From Candidatus Gastranaerophilales bacterium (GTDB taxonomy: Bacteria; Cyanobacteriota; Vampirovibrionia; Gastranaerophilales; Gastranaerophilaceae): 64,000 nt of DNA. The notes under the pieces are model-generated. The model had not been told where the DNA came from and did not search any database. It worked only from the letters and a program-made list of their open reading frames with translations. Position 1 is the stretch's first letter, and each line of letters opens with the position of its first letter. The stretch covers positions 29,727 through 93,726 of the forward strand of contig CANRMD010000002.1 in assembly GCA_947631645.1 (NCBI GenBank). Reading direction: 5' to 3'. Position numbers and translations under genes: made by a program. This document shows positions 36,904 through 47,149 of this stretch, piece after piece.

Positions 36904-38130
36904 ATGGAAAAAAACGCAATAGTAAATAACGCTGAAGCCAAAGTAAAACAATATTTTGAGCTTGTAGATGAAATAAAAGAATATAATCAGGAAAAAGTAT
37001 TAAAAGCTTTTTATAATAACAAAATAGGCTTAGAACATTTTTATACCGTATCGGGATATGGGCATGACGATATGGGAAGAGAAGCCTTAGATAAAGTATT
37101 TGCTGAAGTTTTCAGAGCAGAAAAGGCAGTAGTAAGAAATCATTTTGTATCAGGAACACATACCCTTGCATGCTGTTTATTCGGAAATTTAAGAGCGGGA
37201 GAAAAGCTTATTTCAGTTGCGGGTTCACCTTATGATACAATGGAAGAAGTTATCGGTAAACGCGGTGATAAAAGAGCCTCTTTAATCGGGCATGGCGTTT
37301 TATATGACGAAGTTGATTTACTTAACAGCATTGATGTTGATTTTGAAGGCATCATGAAAAAAGTAGATAAATCAACAAAAATGGTTTTAATTCAACGTTC
37401 GAGGGGTTATTCTTTAAGAAAATCTTTAAATATAGAAACAATAAAAAAAATAATCGAAACCGTAAAATCAATTAACCCTGAATGTATCTGCTTTGTAGAT
37501 AACTGTTACGGAGAATTTGTAGAAAAGATGGAACCCCTAGAAGTAGGTGCCGATTTAATAGCCGGTTCATTAATAAAAAACCCCGGAGGGGGAATAGTAG
37601 AAACAGGAGGATATGTCGCAGGTAAAGAAGAGTATGTTAACCAAGCGGCATACAGGTTAACGGCACCAGGTATCGGCTCAGAGGGCGGTGCTATGTTAAA
37701 TCAATTAAGGCTTATTTTTCAAGGACTTTTTATGGCCCCATCTATTGTATCTGAAGCCATTAAAGGTTCTATTTTAGCTTCTCAGGTTTTTGAAGATATC
37801 GGTTTTATTTCAACACCTAAACCGAATGAAGTTCGTACAGATTTAATTCAAACCATAAAATTCGGAGCTCCCGAACCCTTATTGGAATTTTGCAAAACAC
37901 TTCAAATGTATTCTCCTGTTGAATCATACTTAACTCCCGTACCCGATGAAGTACCTGGGTATGATAATAAACTTATTATGGCGGGAGGTTCTTTTATAGA
38001 GGGGTCAACTATAGAACTTTCAGCTGATGGCCCCGTGCGTCCTCCTTATGCAGCTTATATGCAAGGCGGATTGAATTATGCTCATGTTAAAATTGCTCTT
38101 AAAGGTATTGTAGAAAAACTTGTCAGATAA
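36904..38130 (+). CDS. PLP enzyme, aluminium-resistance/methionine gamma-lyase-like
   Basis: 408 residues of the family annotated as methionine gamma-lyase or aluminium resistance protein (PF06838). Features are GYGHDDMGREALDKVFA near the N-terminus, the substrate/PLP region HFVSGTHTLACCLFG, CFVDNCYGEFVE and the PLP Lys K225 in AGSLIKNPGGG. It is a cytoplasmic fold-type I enzyme; the true substrate of this family is not well established. No strong ribosome-binding site precedes the ATG. Followed after 38 bases by the response regulator. Confidence 0.9.
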   Translation: MEKNAIVNNAEAKVKQYFELVDEIKEYNQEKVLKAFYNNKIGLEHFYTVSGYGHDDMGREALDKVFAEVFRAEKAVVRNHFVSGTHTLACCLFGNLRAGEKLISVAGSPYDTMEEVIGKRGDKRASLIGHGVLYDEVDLLNSIDVDFEGIMKKVDKSTKMVLIQRSRGYSLRKSLNIETIKKIIETVKSINPECICFVDNCYGEFVEKMEPLEVGADLIAGSLIKNPGGGIVETGGYVAGKEEYVNQAAYRLTAPGIGSEGGAMLNQLRLIFQGLFMAPSIVSEAIKGSILASQVFEDIGFISTPKPNEVRTDLIQTIKFGAPEPLLEFCKTLQMYSPVESYLTPVPDEVPGYDNKLIMAGGSFIEGSTIELSADGPVRPPYAAYMQGGLNYAHVKIALKGIVEKLVR

Positions 38131-38168
38131 TGGTCTAAGTGAGATAATAATTTTTAAAAGGGGTTAAT

Positions 38169-38882
38169 GTGGCACAAAGACTTTTAATAGCAGATGATGA
38201 TAATGAAATCAGAGAACTTTTGGAGTTTGACTTATCTCACAGCGGATATAGTGTTGATTGTGCTAAAGACGGGGAAGAAGCACTTCAAAAAGCATTAACA
38301 AGCAATTATGATTTAATTCTTTTAGATGTTATGATGCCTAAAATGAATGGTTTTGACGTATGTAAGAACATTCGAAACTCAAAACCGGAAATTCCGATAT
38401 TAATGCTTACCGCAAAAGGTACTATAAATGATAAAACTCAAGGTTTTGACTCGGGTGCGGATGATTATATTGTTAAACCTTTTGATATTCAGGAAGTTCT
38501 TTTAAGAGTCAGAGCTCTTGTCAGAAGAAGCCCCGCAACTAAAAATAAACCTATTTCAAATGAAATTCTTAAAATAGGTGATATTGAAATTTTACCTGAT
38601 TCTCTTGAAACGGAAATTAAAGGCAAACGCATAAAGCTTACACCTACAGAGTTTGAAATACTTTACTGCCTTTTACAACATTTTAATAATGCCGTTACAC
38701 TTGCCGTATTATTGAATGAAGTGTGGGGCTACAATTCTGATGATGACGTAAGAATGTTAAGAGTTCATGTCGGAGGTTTAAGACAAAAAATTGAAGAAAA
38801 CCCAAAAATTCCCGATTACCTCCAAACAGTTACAAATGTCGGTTATAAACTCACACCTTTCGGAAATTCGGATAATGAATAA
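38169..38882 (+). CDS. OmpR/PhoB-family response regulator
   Basis: 237 residues from a GTG start with AGGGG upstream. The receiver (1-120) has acidic DDD at 9-11, phospho-acceptor D53 in LILLDVMMP, T in MLTAKG and K in VKPFD. The C-terminal winged helix (about 135-233) has LTPTEFEILYCLL and VRMLRVHVGGLRQKIE. The adjacent kinase gene overlaps its stop by one base, so the pair forms one system. The layout is of the RpaB/PhoB type; the regulon cannot be seen. Confidence 0.95.
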   Translation: MAQRLLIADDDNEIRELLEFDLSHSGYSVDCAKDGEEALQKALTSNYDLILLDVMMPKMNGFDVCKNIRNSKPEIPILMLTAKGTINDKTQGFDSGADDYIVKPFDIQEVLLRVRALVRRSPATKNKPISNEILKIGDIEILPDSLETEIKGKRIKLTPTEFEILYCLLQHFNNAVTLAVLLNEVWGYNSDDDVRMLRVHVGGLRQKIEENPKIPDYLQTVTNVGYKLTPFGNSDNE

Positions 38883-40576
38883 TGAAATTTAAAAGACTTA
38901 AAATTGTTGAACAGATTATAATTATTTCTCTTGTCGGTGTTTTAGTGCCGTCTGTTATTGCTTGGTTTGTTATAAACAACGTAAGCCAGCATTCTATCAG
39001 ACAAGAACTCGGAAATTCTGCTACTATTATTGCTAAAATTATTGAAAATAATATATTTTCTGTAATAAACACCGATGAACACAGAATTAATGAAGTTGTA
39101 ATTGCCGTTAATCATATTCCAATAGAAAACAAACAAAAATTATTTCTTCAAGATTTAGCTATTAATTCTAACGTATTCAAGGATTTTGAAATAATAAGAC
39201 CGTCAGAGAATCCTGATTTTGATAAAGACAAAAATTTAATATACAACTCTGACACAGAACAATTATGGCTTATAGAAAAAATTCACGATGATAAATATTT
39301 AAAAGCGGAAATAAACACTAAAATTATTAAAGATAATATTTTTAATAATATTGAAAATGAAAACAACAGACGTATTTATGTTGTTGATAAAACCGGAAAA
39401 CTTGTATTTTCTCATAATTTTGAGGAACAAGATTTTAATAAAAGCATAAAACAATTACCCGTTACTTTGGTTAATAATATTGTAACCAGATTTGACGAGA
39501 TTAAAAACCAACCTCGAGTTTATTTAAAAATGGACAAAATCGGGTTAATTATTATTGTAAACACTTCAAAAGAATTAACCGAATCAACCATTAATAAAGC
39601 AAGGTTAAAAATTCTTGCCGCATTTTTGGTTGCGGCAATGGTAACTTTATTATTAACTTTACTATACTGCTACTATTTATATTTTAATATCAGACAGCTG
39701 TTTAAAGGTATTATTGCTTTATCAAGAGGTAATTATAAAAAACAAATTACCCCTTTAATAAATATTTTTACGCCAAGAGAAATAATCTTTCTGGCGGAAG
39801 AATTTAATGAAATGATAAATGAAATTAACGATTCATATAAAAAACTAAAACAAAAAAATAAAGAATTAAAACAACTTGACAGCTTTCGCTCAAACCTTGT
39901 AGATACAGTCAGCCACGAACTCAGAACTCCATTAACAAGCATAAGAGGATATACTTCAAGACTTTTAAGAACCGATATTGAAATTGATGAAGAAACTAAA
40001 CATAAATCATTATTAATTATAAAACAGCAGTCAGAGCGTTTATCGCGTATGATTGAAGATTTACTTGTTATACCTGATATTGAAGGAGCTAAATTAAATA
40101 TTAACTTTGAACCAGTTAATCTTTTAAATATAGTTGAAGCTTCTATTTATTCGGTAAAAAATATCGAAGACAGACAAATCAATAATGAGATAACAAATGA
40201 TTTTCCGTTAATACTTGCTGATAAAGACAGATTAGAACAAGTAATGATTAACCTTATAAGTAATGCCAATAAATATGCATACTCTGATACCGCCATTAAA
40301 ATAACGGCAAAACATGATGAAGAAAAAGCAACAATAAAAGTAATAAATCAATCTGATTATATAGAAAAAGCCGTTTTAAATACACTGTTTGATAAATTTA
40401 TCCGGCTTGACGATAAAACAACAAGAACCACAAGAGGAACAGGCTTAGGATTATATATAGTAAAAGGTTTAGTTGAAGCTATGAACGGAACAGTTTCACT
40501 AAAATCAACCGATGATAATGTTTTTACGGTAAAATTAGTATTTCCGTTATATAAAGAGGTAAATAATGCAGATTGA
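38882..40576 (+). CDS. Membrane sensor histidine kinase
   Basis: 564 residues. Transmembrane helices at about 11-31 and 243-268 enclose a periplasmic sensor of about 210 residues (PAS/Cache-like, VVDKTGKLVFSH). HAMP is at about 269-320. HisKA has phospho-acceptor H345 in VSHELRTPLTSIRGY. The ATPase has the N box NLISNANKYAYSD and G boxes TRGTGLGLYIVKGLVEAMNG. Partner of the regulator that overlaps it. Ligand unknown. It overlaps tadA by 11 bases. Confidence 0.94.
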   Translation: MKFKRLKIVEQIIIISLVGVLVPSVIAWFVINNVSQHSIRQELGNSATIIAKIIENNIFSVINTDEHRINEVVIAVNHIPIENKQKLFLQDLAINSNVFKDFEIIRPSENPDFDKDKNLIYNSDTEQLWLIEKIHDDKYLKAEINTKIIKDNIFNNIENENNRRIYVVDKTGKLVFSHNFEEQDFNKSIKQLPVTLVNNIVTRFDEIKNQPRVYLKMDKIGLIIIVNTSKELTESTINKARLKILAAFLVAAMVTLLLTLLYCYYLYFNIRQLFKGIIALSRGNYKKQITPLINIFTPREIIFLAEEFNEMINEINDSYKKLKQKNKELKQLDSFRSNLVDTVSHELRTPLTSIRGYTSRLLRTDIEIDEETKHKSLLIIKQQSERLSRMIEDLLVIPDIEGAKLNINFEPVNLLNIVEASIYSVKNIEDRQINNEITNDFPLILADKDRLEQVMINLISNANKYAYSDTAIKITAKHDEEKATIKVINQSDYIEKAVLNTLFDKFIRLDDKTTRTTRGTGLGLYIVKGLVEAMNGTVSLKSTDDNVFTVKLVFPLYKEVNNAD

Positions 40577-41006
40577 ATTTATGAAAGAAGCTGTTAAAAC
40601 AGCAAAAAAATCAGGTAAAGATATTCCTGTCGGTGCTGTTATAGTAAAAGACGGAAAGATTATAGCAAAAACTTGCAATACTCGGGAAAAAGACCAAAAT
40701 ACCATAAATCATGCCGAAATGATTGCTATTCAAAAAGCAAATAAAAAACTAAAAAATTGGCGTTTAACAGGATGTGAAATGTATGTCACACTTGAACCAT
40801 GCCCGATGTGTGCAAGTGCGATACTTCAAGCCCGTATTGAAAAACTGTATTTCGGAGCTTTTGATTTAATGAACGGTGCTTTCGGTTCTAAATCGGATAT
40901 GAGAAATATTATGGGATACAATAATATTGAGGTCAAAGGCGGAATTTTAGAAGATGAATGTTCTTCCTTATTAAAAAATTATTTTGAAGGACTAAGGAAT
41001 GCTTAA
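40566..41006 (+). CDS. tadA: tRNA-specific adenosine deaminase TadA
   Basis: Converts A34 to inosine in tRNA-Arg(ACG). 146 residues with the zinc site HAE at 49-51 and PCPMC at 78-82, plus ARIEKLYFGAFDLMNGAFGS, the loop that marks TadA. AGAGG precedes the ATG, which lies inside the end of the kinase gene. It overlaps the next gene by eight bases. Confidence 0.94.
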   Translation: MQIEFMKEAVKTAKKSGKDIPVGAVIVKDGKIIAKTCNTREKDQNTINHAEMIAIQKANKKLKNWRLTGCEMYVTLEPCPMCASAILQARIEKLYFGAFDLMNGAFGSKSDMRNIMGYNNIEVKGGILEDECSSLLKNYFEGLRNA

Positions 41007-41757
41007 AACTCAATTAGATAAATATATTGAGAAATATGAAACTGTTGATTTTATAAAAGATGATCCCGTTCAATTTGTTCATAATTTTAACGATAAAAAA
41101 GATATTGAAATAGCGGGGTTTATTGCTTCTATGTTTGCTTACGGCAAAAGAGAAGTATTTATTTCAAAATTAAATTACATATTTAACATTATGAATAATA
41201 AGCCATCAGATTTTGTTAAATCATTTAATTACAAAGAAAATAACATCAAAAACTGTGATTACAGGTTTTCAAAGGACTGCGATTTAATTGAAGTTTTAAG
41301 AATTTTAAATATTTTATATTCAGAAAATGAAACATTAGAAAGTCTTTTTAAATATTCATACTCACAAAACCAAGATATATGGAATATGTTTCAGGGCGTA
41401 GTTGATTATTTCTATGCGAGGGTTGATAAAAATAAGGTTACAAAAGGTTTTTATCACTTGCTGCCAAACCCTGCGAAAAAAAGTGCTTTAAAAAGAATGA
41501 ATATGCTTTTAAGATGGTTTGTACGTTCAAGCAGTGTTGATATAGGTATTTGGAATTTCATTCCCAAAAGTGAGTTATTAATTCCGCTTGATACTCATGT
41601 AGCAAAAATCAGCAGAAAACTAAATTTGTTAAACCGAAATGATAACGGATATGAAAGTGTTATAGAATTAACAAATAACCTGAAAAAATTTGACCCAACA
41701 GACCCGATAAAGTACGATTTTGCACTCTTCGGCTACGGAGTCAACAATAAAGTTTAA
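40999..41757 (+). CDS. TIGR02757/DUF2400-family protein
   Basis: 252 residues matching the family of uncharacterised helical proteins known as DUF2400/TIGR02757. Visible features are FIASMFAYGKREVFISKLN, a central KKSALKRMNMLLRWFVR and the C-terminal DTHVAKISRKL followed by PIKYDFALFGYGVN. The last two resemble HhH-GPD DNA glycosylase surfaces, so a nucleic-acid role is possible but not shown. It abuts the following convergent gene with no base between the stop codons. Confidence 0.82.
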   Translation: MLKTQLDKYIEKYETVDFIKDDPVQFVHNFNDKKDIEIAGFIASMFAYGKREVFISKLNYIFNIMNNKPSDFVKSFNYKENNIKNCDYRFSKDCDLIEVLRILNILYSENETLESLFKYSYSQNQDIWNMFQGVVDYFYARVDKNKVTKGFYHLLPNPAKKSALKRMNMLLRWFVRSSSVDIGIWNFIPKSELLIPLDTHVAKISRKLNLLNRNDNGYESVIELTNNLKKFDPTDPIKYDFALFGYGVNNKV

Positions 41758-42444
41758 TTATTTATTTTCAGTTAACAAAAATAAACTGATAATATCATTA
41801 ATTTGAGAAATATTTTTTTGATAATCCTGAACAGAATTTTCAAGTTGTAAAATTTGAGTTTTATACTCCTGAATTTTAATCATACATTCTCTTGTAGAAC
41901 TTTTAAGTTCATCTTGAACGCCTTGAGCTTCTTTTAAAACATTTGTCATAGGAAGCCCCATAGCTTCTATGGTTTGTCTTATGATTTGAGCACCTGTTTG
42001 TTTTGAAACACCTGATGGAAGTGATGCTATTAAATTTTTTAAAGTTGCAACATTCGGAGGTATGGTAACCTTTTTATCAGATACAGGCACTGAGTAAGTA
42101 TTTTGAACATTAACAGGTTCTTTATACACAGGTTGTTCATATTGTTCAACAACGGGTGCCGTTATATTCTTAAGAGGTAATTCTTCCTTTTTTTCCTGAT
42201 ATACACCTAAAGGCATATTTAAAGATTCTTCTTCAACTATAACATTATCGCTTACGGATTGAACCGTTTCTTTAATCGGCTCGGAAAGGTTAACTTCTTC
42301 AATATTATTAATGTCGGTTAAAGGAACATTTGCGGATATATTATTTTCTTCCTGTGATATCGGTGTTATATCAGCTTCAGCTTGTCTTTTAAGTGCTTCA
42401 ACAATTTTTTTACCTACACCGTCAGGCAATTGATTTCTGGTCAT
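41758..42444 (-). CDS. Hypothetical protein with disordered linker and C-terminal coiled coil
   Basis: 228 residues, cytoplasmic. A short helical head (1-25, NQLPDGVGKKIVEALKRQ) is followed by about 100 disordered Val/Glu/Pro-rich residues. A conserved-looking block (about 128-170) contains NLIASLPSGVSKQTGAQII and EAMGLPMTNVL, and a coiled coil runs to the end (about 170-225). No catalytic motif. The architecture suggests a scaffold or adaptor; I do not recognise the family. Confidence 0.7.
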   Translation of the reverse strand: MTRNQLPDGVGKKIVEALKRQAEADITPISQEENNISANVPLTDINNIEEVNLSEPIKETVQSVSDNVIVEEESLNMPLGVYQEKKEELPLKNITAPVVEQYEQPVYKEPVNVQNTYSVPVSDKKVTIPPNVATLKNLIASLPSGVSKQTGAQIIRQTIEAMGLPMTNVLKEAQGVQDELKSSTRECMIKIQEYKTQILQLENSVQDYQKNISQINDIISLFLLTENK

Positions 42445-42506
42445 AATTTACCTCTTTAATTTACAAATTGAATTATATAAAAAAAATAAAATTTATTCAA
42501 TCGTGG

Positions 42507-42914
42507 TTAAAAATATCTGCGTTCAAAATTTTCTTTGTCTGAAAAATATTTTACATCATAAACCTTAATCAAATGCCAGCCGGCTTCAGTTTTAACAGGT
42601 TGAGAAATTTCATTTTTTTTAAGTTTAAAAGCGGCATTTTCAAATTCTTTAAAAAGTCTGCCTCTCATATTATAGCCTATATTACCGCCGTCTTCTTTTG
42701 ATTCGCATAAAGAATTTTCTTTAGCCATTTGTTCAAAAGATTTTTTATTTTCGGTTATTTCTTTACGGATATTTAAAGCTTCTTGCTGTGTATTTACCAA
42801 TATATGACTTACTTTAACTTCTTTTGTATCCGCTTCTTTATGGAAATACGAAAACGGAAAATAAATGCAAAATACAGTCAAAATTAAACATAAAATATTT
42901 AATACAATTTTCAT
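42507..42914 (-). CDS. Parvulin-type peptidyl-prolyl isomerase, membrane-anchored
   Basis: The ATG at 42914 has GAGG at good spacing and begins a hydrophobic segment (MKIVLNILCLILTVFCIYF), giving 135 residues; a longer reading to 42980 would bury this segment and has no ribosome-binding site. The rotamase domain contains VSHILVNTQQEA, DGGNIGYNMRGRLFKEFE and the C-terminal TEAGWHLIKVYDV. It should act outside the cytoplasm on folding envelope proteins. It lies 31 bases after the ROK kinase. Confidence 0.88.
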   Translation of the reverse strand: MKIVLNILCLILTVFCIYFPFSYFHKEADTKEVKVSHILVNTQQEALNIRKEITENKKSFEQMAKENSLCESKEDGGNIGYNMRGRLFKEFENAAFKLKKNEISQPVKTEAGWHLIKVYDVKYFSDKENFERRYF

Positions 42915-42945
42915 AAAAACCTCACTCAGACTATTATAGCGTAAG

Positions 42946-43860
42946 TTAAAATTTTTGGCATGCCAAAAGTGCAGCCCCAATCATGCCCGAATAATTTCCC
43001 GCTTTAGCAAGCTTTATCTTAACCGGAGATACTACAATTTCACTATTTATTGCATTTTGAATTTCATCGGTATTTATAAATTTCCCCATACCACCTGAAA
43101 TTATAATACTTTCAGGGTCAAAAATATTCGTTATATTTATTAAACCCACTATCAAGTCCTGCTTCCAAATATCAAAAACTTTTTTTGAATATTCATCATT
43201 TTGATTAAGTCCGTCAATAATATCGTAAGTAGTAATATCTTCGAATTTTTTTGTATTAAAAATGCTTGATTTAAATATATTATCAGTTTTTGCAATTTGT
43301 TCGGAAGTTTTTTTAAGCCCGGAACCTGAAGCATAACTTTCCCAGCAATCAAATCTGTTGCAAGTGCAAATTCTTTTTTGCCCGTTAATTTTCATACTTC
43401 CGACTTCACCGGCTCTGCCTGATTTACCTCGCAGTAGTCTGCCATTTACAATAAACCCTCCGCCGACACCCGTACCTAAAGTTATTGTTATTGTATTATC
43501 TTCACCTTGTGCGGCACCTATTTTGTATTCAGCCCAAGCAGCCGCATTGGCGTCATTTTCCACAAATACGGGTTTGTTACTGAGCTGAGAAAAATCAAGC
43601 TCATTATAACCTGACGGCATATTAGGAGTAGAAGAATCTACTTTTGTATTGGTTATATTTACGGCACCTGCTGTTGCAAAGGCAGTCATATCAATATTAT
43701 TTTCGTGTTTGGAAATTATTGTTTTAAATAAAGAAATCAATTCATCTATTTTTTTTGGAGTTTGATATTTTTCAATTTCAGTTAAAAAATTTCCGTTTTC
43801 ATTAATAACGGCACAGGTTATTTTTGTACCTCCCGCATCTATAGCTAATATTTTTTTCAT
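42946..43860 (-). CDS. nanK: ROK-family sugar kinase, probably N-acetylmannosamine kinase
   Basis: 304 residues. ATP site AIDAGGTKITC at the N-terminus, catalytic Asp in VENDANAAAWAE, GTGVGGGFI, and a zinc cluster CTCNRFDCWE (C155, C157, C162). The expected Gly-Glu-x-Gly-His has Ser for His (GEVGS, S145), removing one usual zinc/substrate residue. It overlaps nanE by four bases, which argues for ManNAc as substrate; glucose is the alternative. Confidence 0.82.
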   Translation of the reverse strand: MKKILAIDAGGTKITCAVINENGNFLTEIEKYQTPKKIDELISLFKTIISKHENNIDMTAFATAGAVNITNTKVDSSTPNMPSGYNELDFSQLSNKPVFVENDANAAAWAEYKIGAAQGEDNTITITLGTGVGGGFIVNGRLLRGKSGRAGEVGSMKINGQKRICTCNRFDCWESYASGSGLKKTSEQIAKTDNIFKSSIFNTKKFEDITTYDIIDGLNQNDEYSKKVFDIWKQDLIVGLINITNIFDPESIIISGGMGKFINTDEIQNAINSEIVVSPVKIKLAKAGNYSGMIGAALLACQKF

Positions 43861-44540
43861 TTGTTCCTTTCACAAAATCTTTTTGTTATTAATTGGGGAC
43901 GTGTAACAGCTGAACCGATTACAACGCTGTGTGCCCCAAGTTCAAAGGCTTTGTCAACTTCTTCAGGCTCCCATATTCTTCCTTCAAGTATTACGGGGCA
44001 ATCAAGTTCTTTTGTTAGTTTTGAAAGTAATTCAAAATCGGGAATATTGTTTGCCATAGGCGAATTTTGAGTATACCCCGATAGTGTTGTTGAAACCATA
44101 TCAAACCCGAGTTTTCTTGCATTTATACCTTCTTCAAATGTAGAAATATCAGCCATGGCAAGTTTGTTATTTTCTTTTATATATTTTAAAATTTCCTCTA
44201 AACTCTCTTTCGGTCTTGGTCTTTGCGTTGCGTCAGCCGCTATAATATCAGCATTTGCTTTTATTAACTCGTCAACTTCTTTTAAAGTCGGAGTTATATA
44301 AACAATTTCCCTCCAATTTTCAGGTAATTTATCAGGCTTAGTTAAACCTATAACAGGAACATCAAAAAGTTTTTTTGCATTTTTAACATCTCTTGCACCT
44401 GCAAGCCTTAACCCTTTTGCACCCCCATTAATAACCGATTTCATCATTGCGGTAAGTGCAGCTTCATCATACAAAGGTTCATCAGGCATAGCCTGAACCG
44501 ATATTATTACTTCATGTTTAAGTTTTTCAATTATATTCAT
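43857..44540 (-). CDS. nanE: N-acetylmannosamine-6-phosphate 2-epimerase NanE
   Basis: Converts ManNAc-6-P to GlcNAc-6-P in sialic acid or ManNAc breakdown. TIM barrel with VSVQAMPDEP-like IISVQAMPDEPLYD, GAKGLRLAGARDVKNA, PVIGLTKPD, DIIAADATQRPRP and VILEGRIWEPEEV. The family usually starts close to the first strand, so the ATG at 44540 (227 residues) is preferred over one at 44564; neither has a good ribosome-binding site. With the ROK kinase it makes a two-step module; the lyase nanA is not present here. Confidence 0.93.
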   Translation of the reverse strand: MNIIEKLKHEVIISVQAMPDEPLYDEAALTAMMKSVINGGAKGLRLAGARDVKNAKKLFDVPVIGLTKPDKLPENWREIVYITPTLKEVDELIKANADIIAADATQRPRPKESLEEILKYIKENNKLAMADISTFEEGINARKLGFDMVSTTLSGYTQNSPMANNIPDFELLSKLTKELDCPVILEGRIWEPEEVDKAFELGAHSVVIGSAVTRPQLITKRFCERNK

Positions 44541-44608
44541 AATAATTATTATAATATTATTCATTAAATTTTTGAAATATTAATTTTTTGTTTATTTTTT
44601 TAAGAAAC

Positions 44609-44637
44609 TTGAAAAATGATGTTATAAAAAATATAGT
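44609..44637 (+). promoter_or_regulatory. Sigma-70-type promoter of dnaK
   Basis: TTGAAA at 44609-44614, 17-base spacer, TATAGT at 44632-44637. A GGAG ribosome-binding site and the dnaK ATG follow about 30 bases later. No CIRCE inverted repeat was seen, so HrcA control is not supported here. Confidence 0.7.
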
Positions 44638-44648
44638 TGGAAAAATAA

Positions 44649-46511
<1,863 letters not shown>

Positions 46512-46512
46512 C

Positions 46513-46606
46513 GGATTTTGCGTAGAGCGAAGCTCGAAGTAATGAATGCCCGAAATGAGCGGGTGCAAAGCACAGCGAATGACAGGGCAGAAATGAAGCA
46601 AAATCC
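46513..46606. other. Structured G+C-richer element between dnaK and its terminator
   Basis: Starting two bases after the dnaK stop, GGATTTTGC (46513-46521) pairs perfectly with GCAAAATCC (46598-46606). Inside are hairpins GAGC-GAA-GCTC (46525-46535) and GTGC-AAA-GCAC (46563-46573), the latter within TGCCC/GGGCA (46547-46551 with 46585-46589). This gives a multi-branch fold. A following CGAAATTGCGGA (46614-46625) recurs exactly at 58096-58107 in the rpmJ-rpsM island. Not recognised as a known RNA; it would be part of the dnaK 3' UTR. Confidence 0.5.
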
Positions 46607-46635
46607 AAGAAATCGAAATTGCGGATAAATAAAAT

Positions 46636-46663
46636 AAAAAAGACCTCATTAGAGGTCTTTTTT
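46636..46663. terminator. Bidirectional terminator between dnaK and the 46665 gene
   Basis: AAAAAAGACCTC, loop ATTA, GAGGTCTTTTTT: a perfect 12-bp stem with A/T runs on both sides. It serves dnaK from the left and the convergent small gene from the right. Confidence 0.9.
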
Positions 46664-46664
46664 A

Positions 46665-47099
46665 TTATAAAGTTGAATAATAATCATCAGTCTTATCTGA
46701 CAATTCCTGAATTGTTTTTTTTATCAAATCATTATTTGATTTATCATTAAGGTATTTCAAAATTTCATCTTTAGAACAATTTTGTTTTAAATAAACAGAA
46801 AATAATCTGTCTCTATCTTGATGTTTAACACCTAAAAGCAAATTTCTTAAAGTTTTAGGGGCTTTAGAACTTTGTTCAACTGATAAAATTGCTTCATTTT
46901 GAGATTCAGGCAAACCTAAAGTTACAAAAACATTTCTAAATGAACCATTTTCAGGCACTTGAGCCGAAACAATTTGAGCAAAAGCTTCCTGAGATTTAGG
47001 TATAAGAATATTCATTCTGGCTTCTTTATCAAGCAATTTAGGTTTTCCATTATTATTTTGTATGTTTGAAAATGACTTATTGTTATTTATTCTGTCCAT
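46665..47099 (-). CDS. Small hypothetical protein downstream of the RelA/SpoT-like gene
   Basis: 144 residues from the ATG at 47099, which has GAGGA eight bases upstream; an in-frame ATG at 47114 lies before that site. The first 30 residues are Asn-rich (MDRINNNKSFSNIQNNN). The rest is predicted helical, with NVFVTLGLPESQNEAILS, a central SSKAPKTLRNLLLGVKHQD, and DEILKYLNDKSNND near the C-terminus. No signal peptide, membrane segment or known fold. It lies 50 bases after the 681-residue gene on the same strand, so it could be a partner, chaperone or immunity protein; that is only inference from position. Confidence 0.65.
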   Translation of the reverse strand: MDRINNNKSFSNIQNNNGKPKLLDKEARMNILIPKSQEAFAQIVSAQVPENGSFRNVFVTLGLPESQNEAILSVEQSSKAPKTLRNLLLGVKHQDRDRLFSVYLKQNCSKDEILKYLNDKSNNDLIKKTIQELSDKTDDYYSTL

Positions 47100-47149
47100 T
47101 TTTACATTCCTCATTTTATCATAATAACGTTAATAAATAAATTTTTTTG

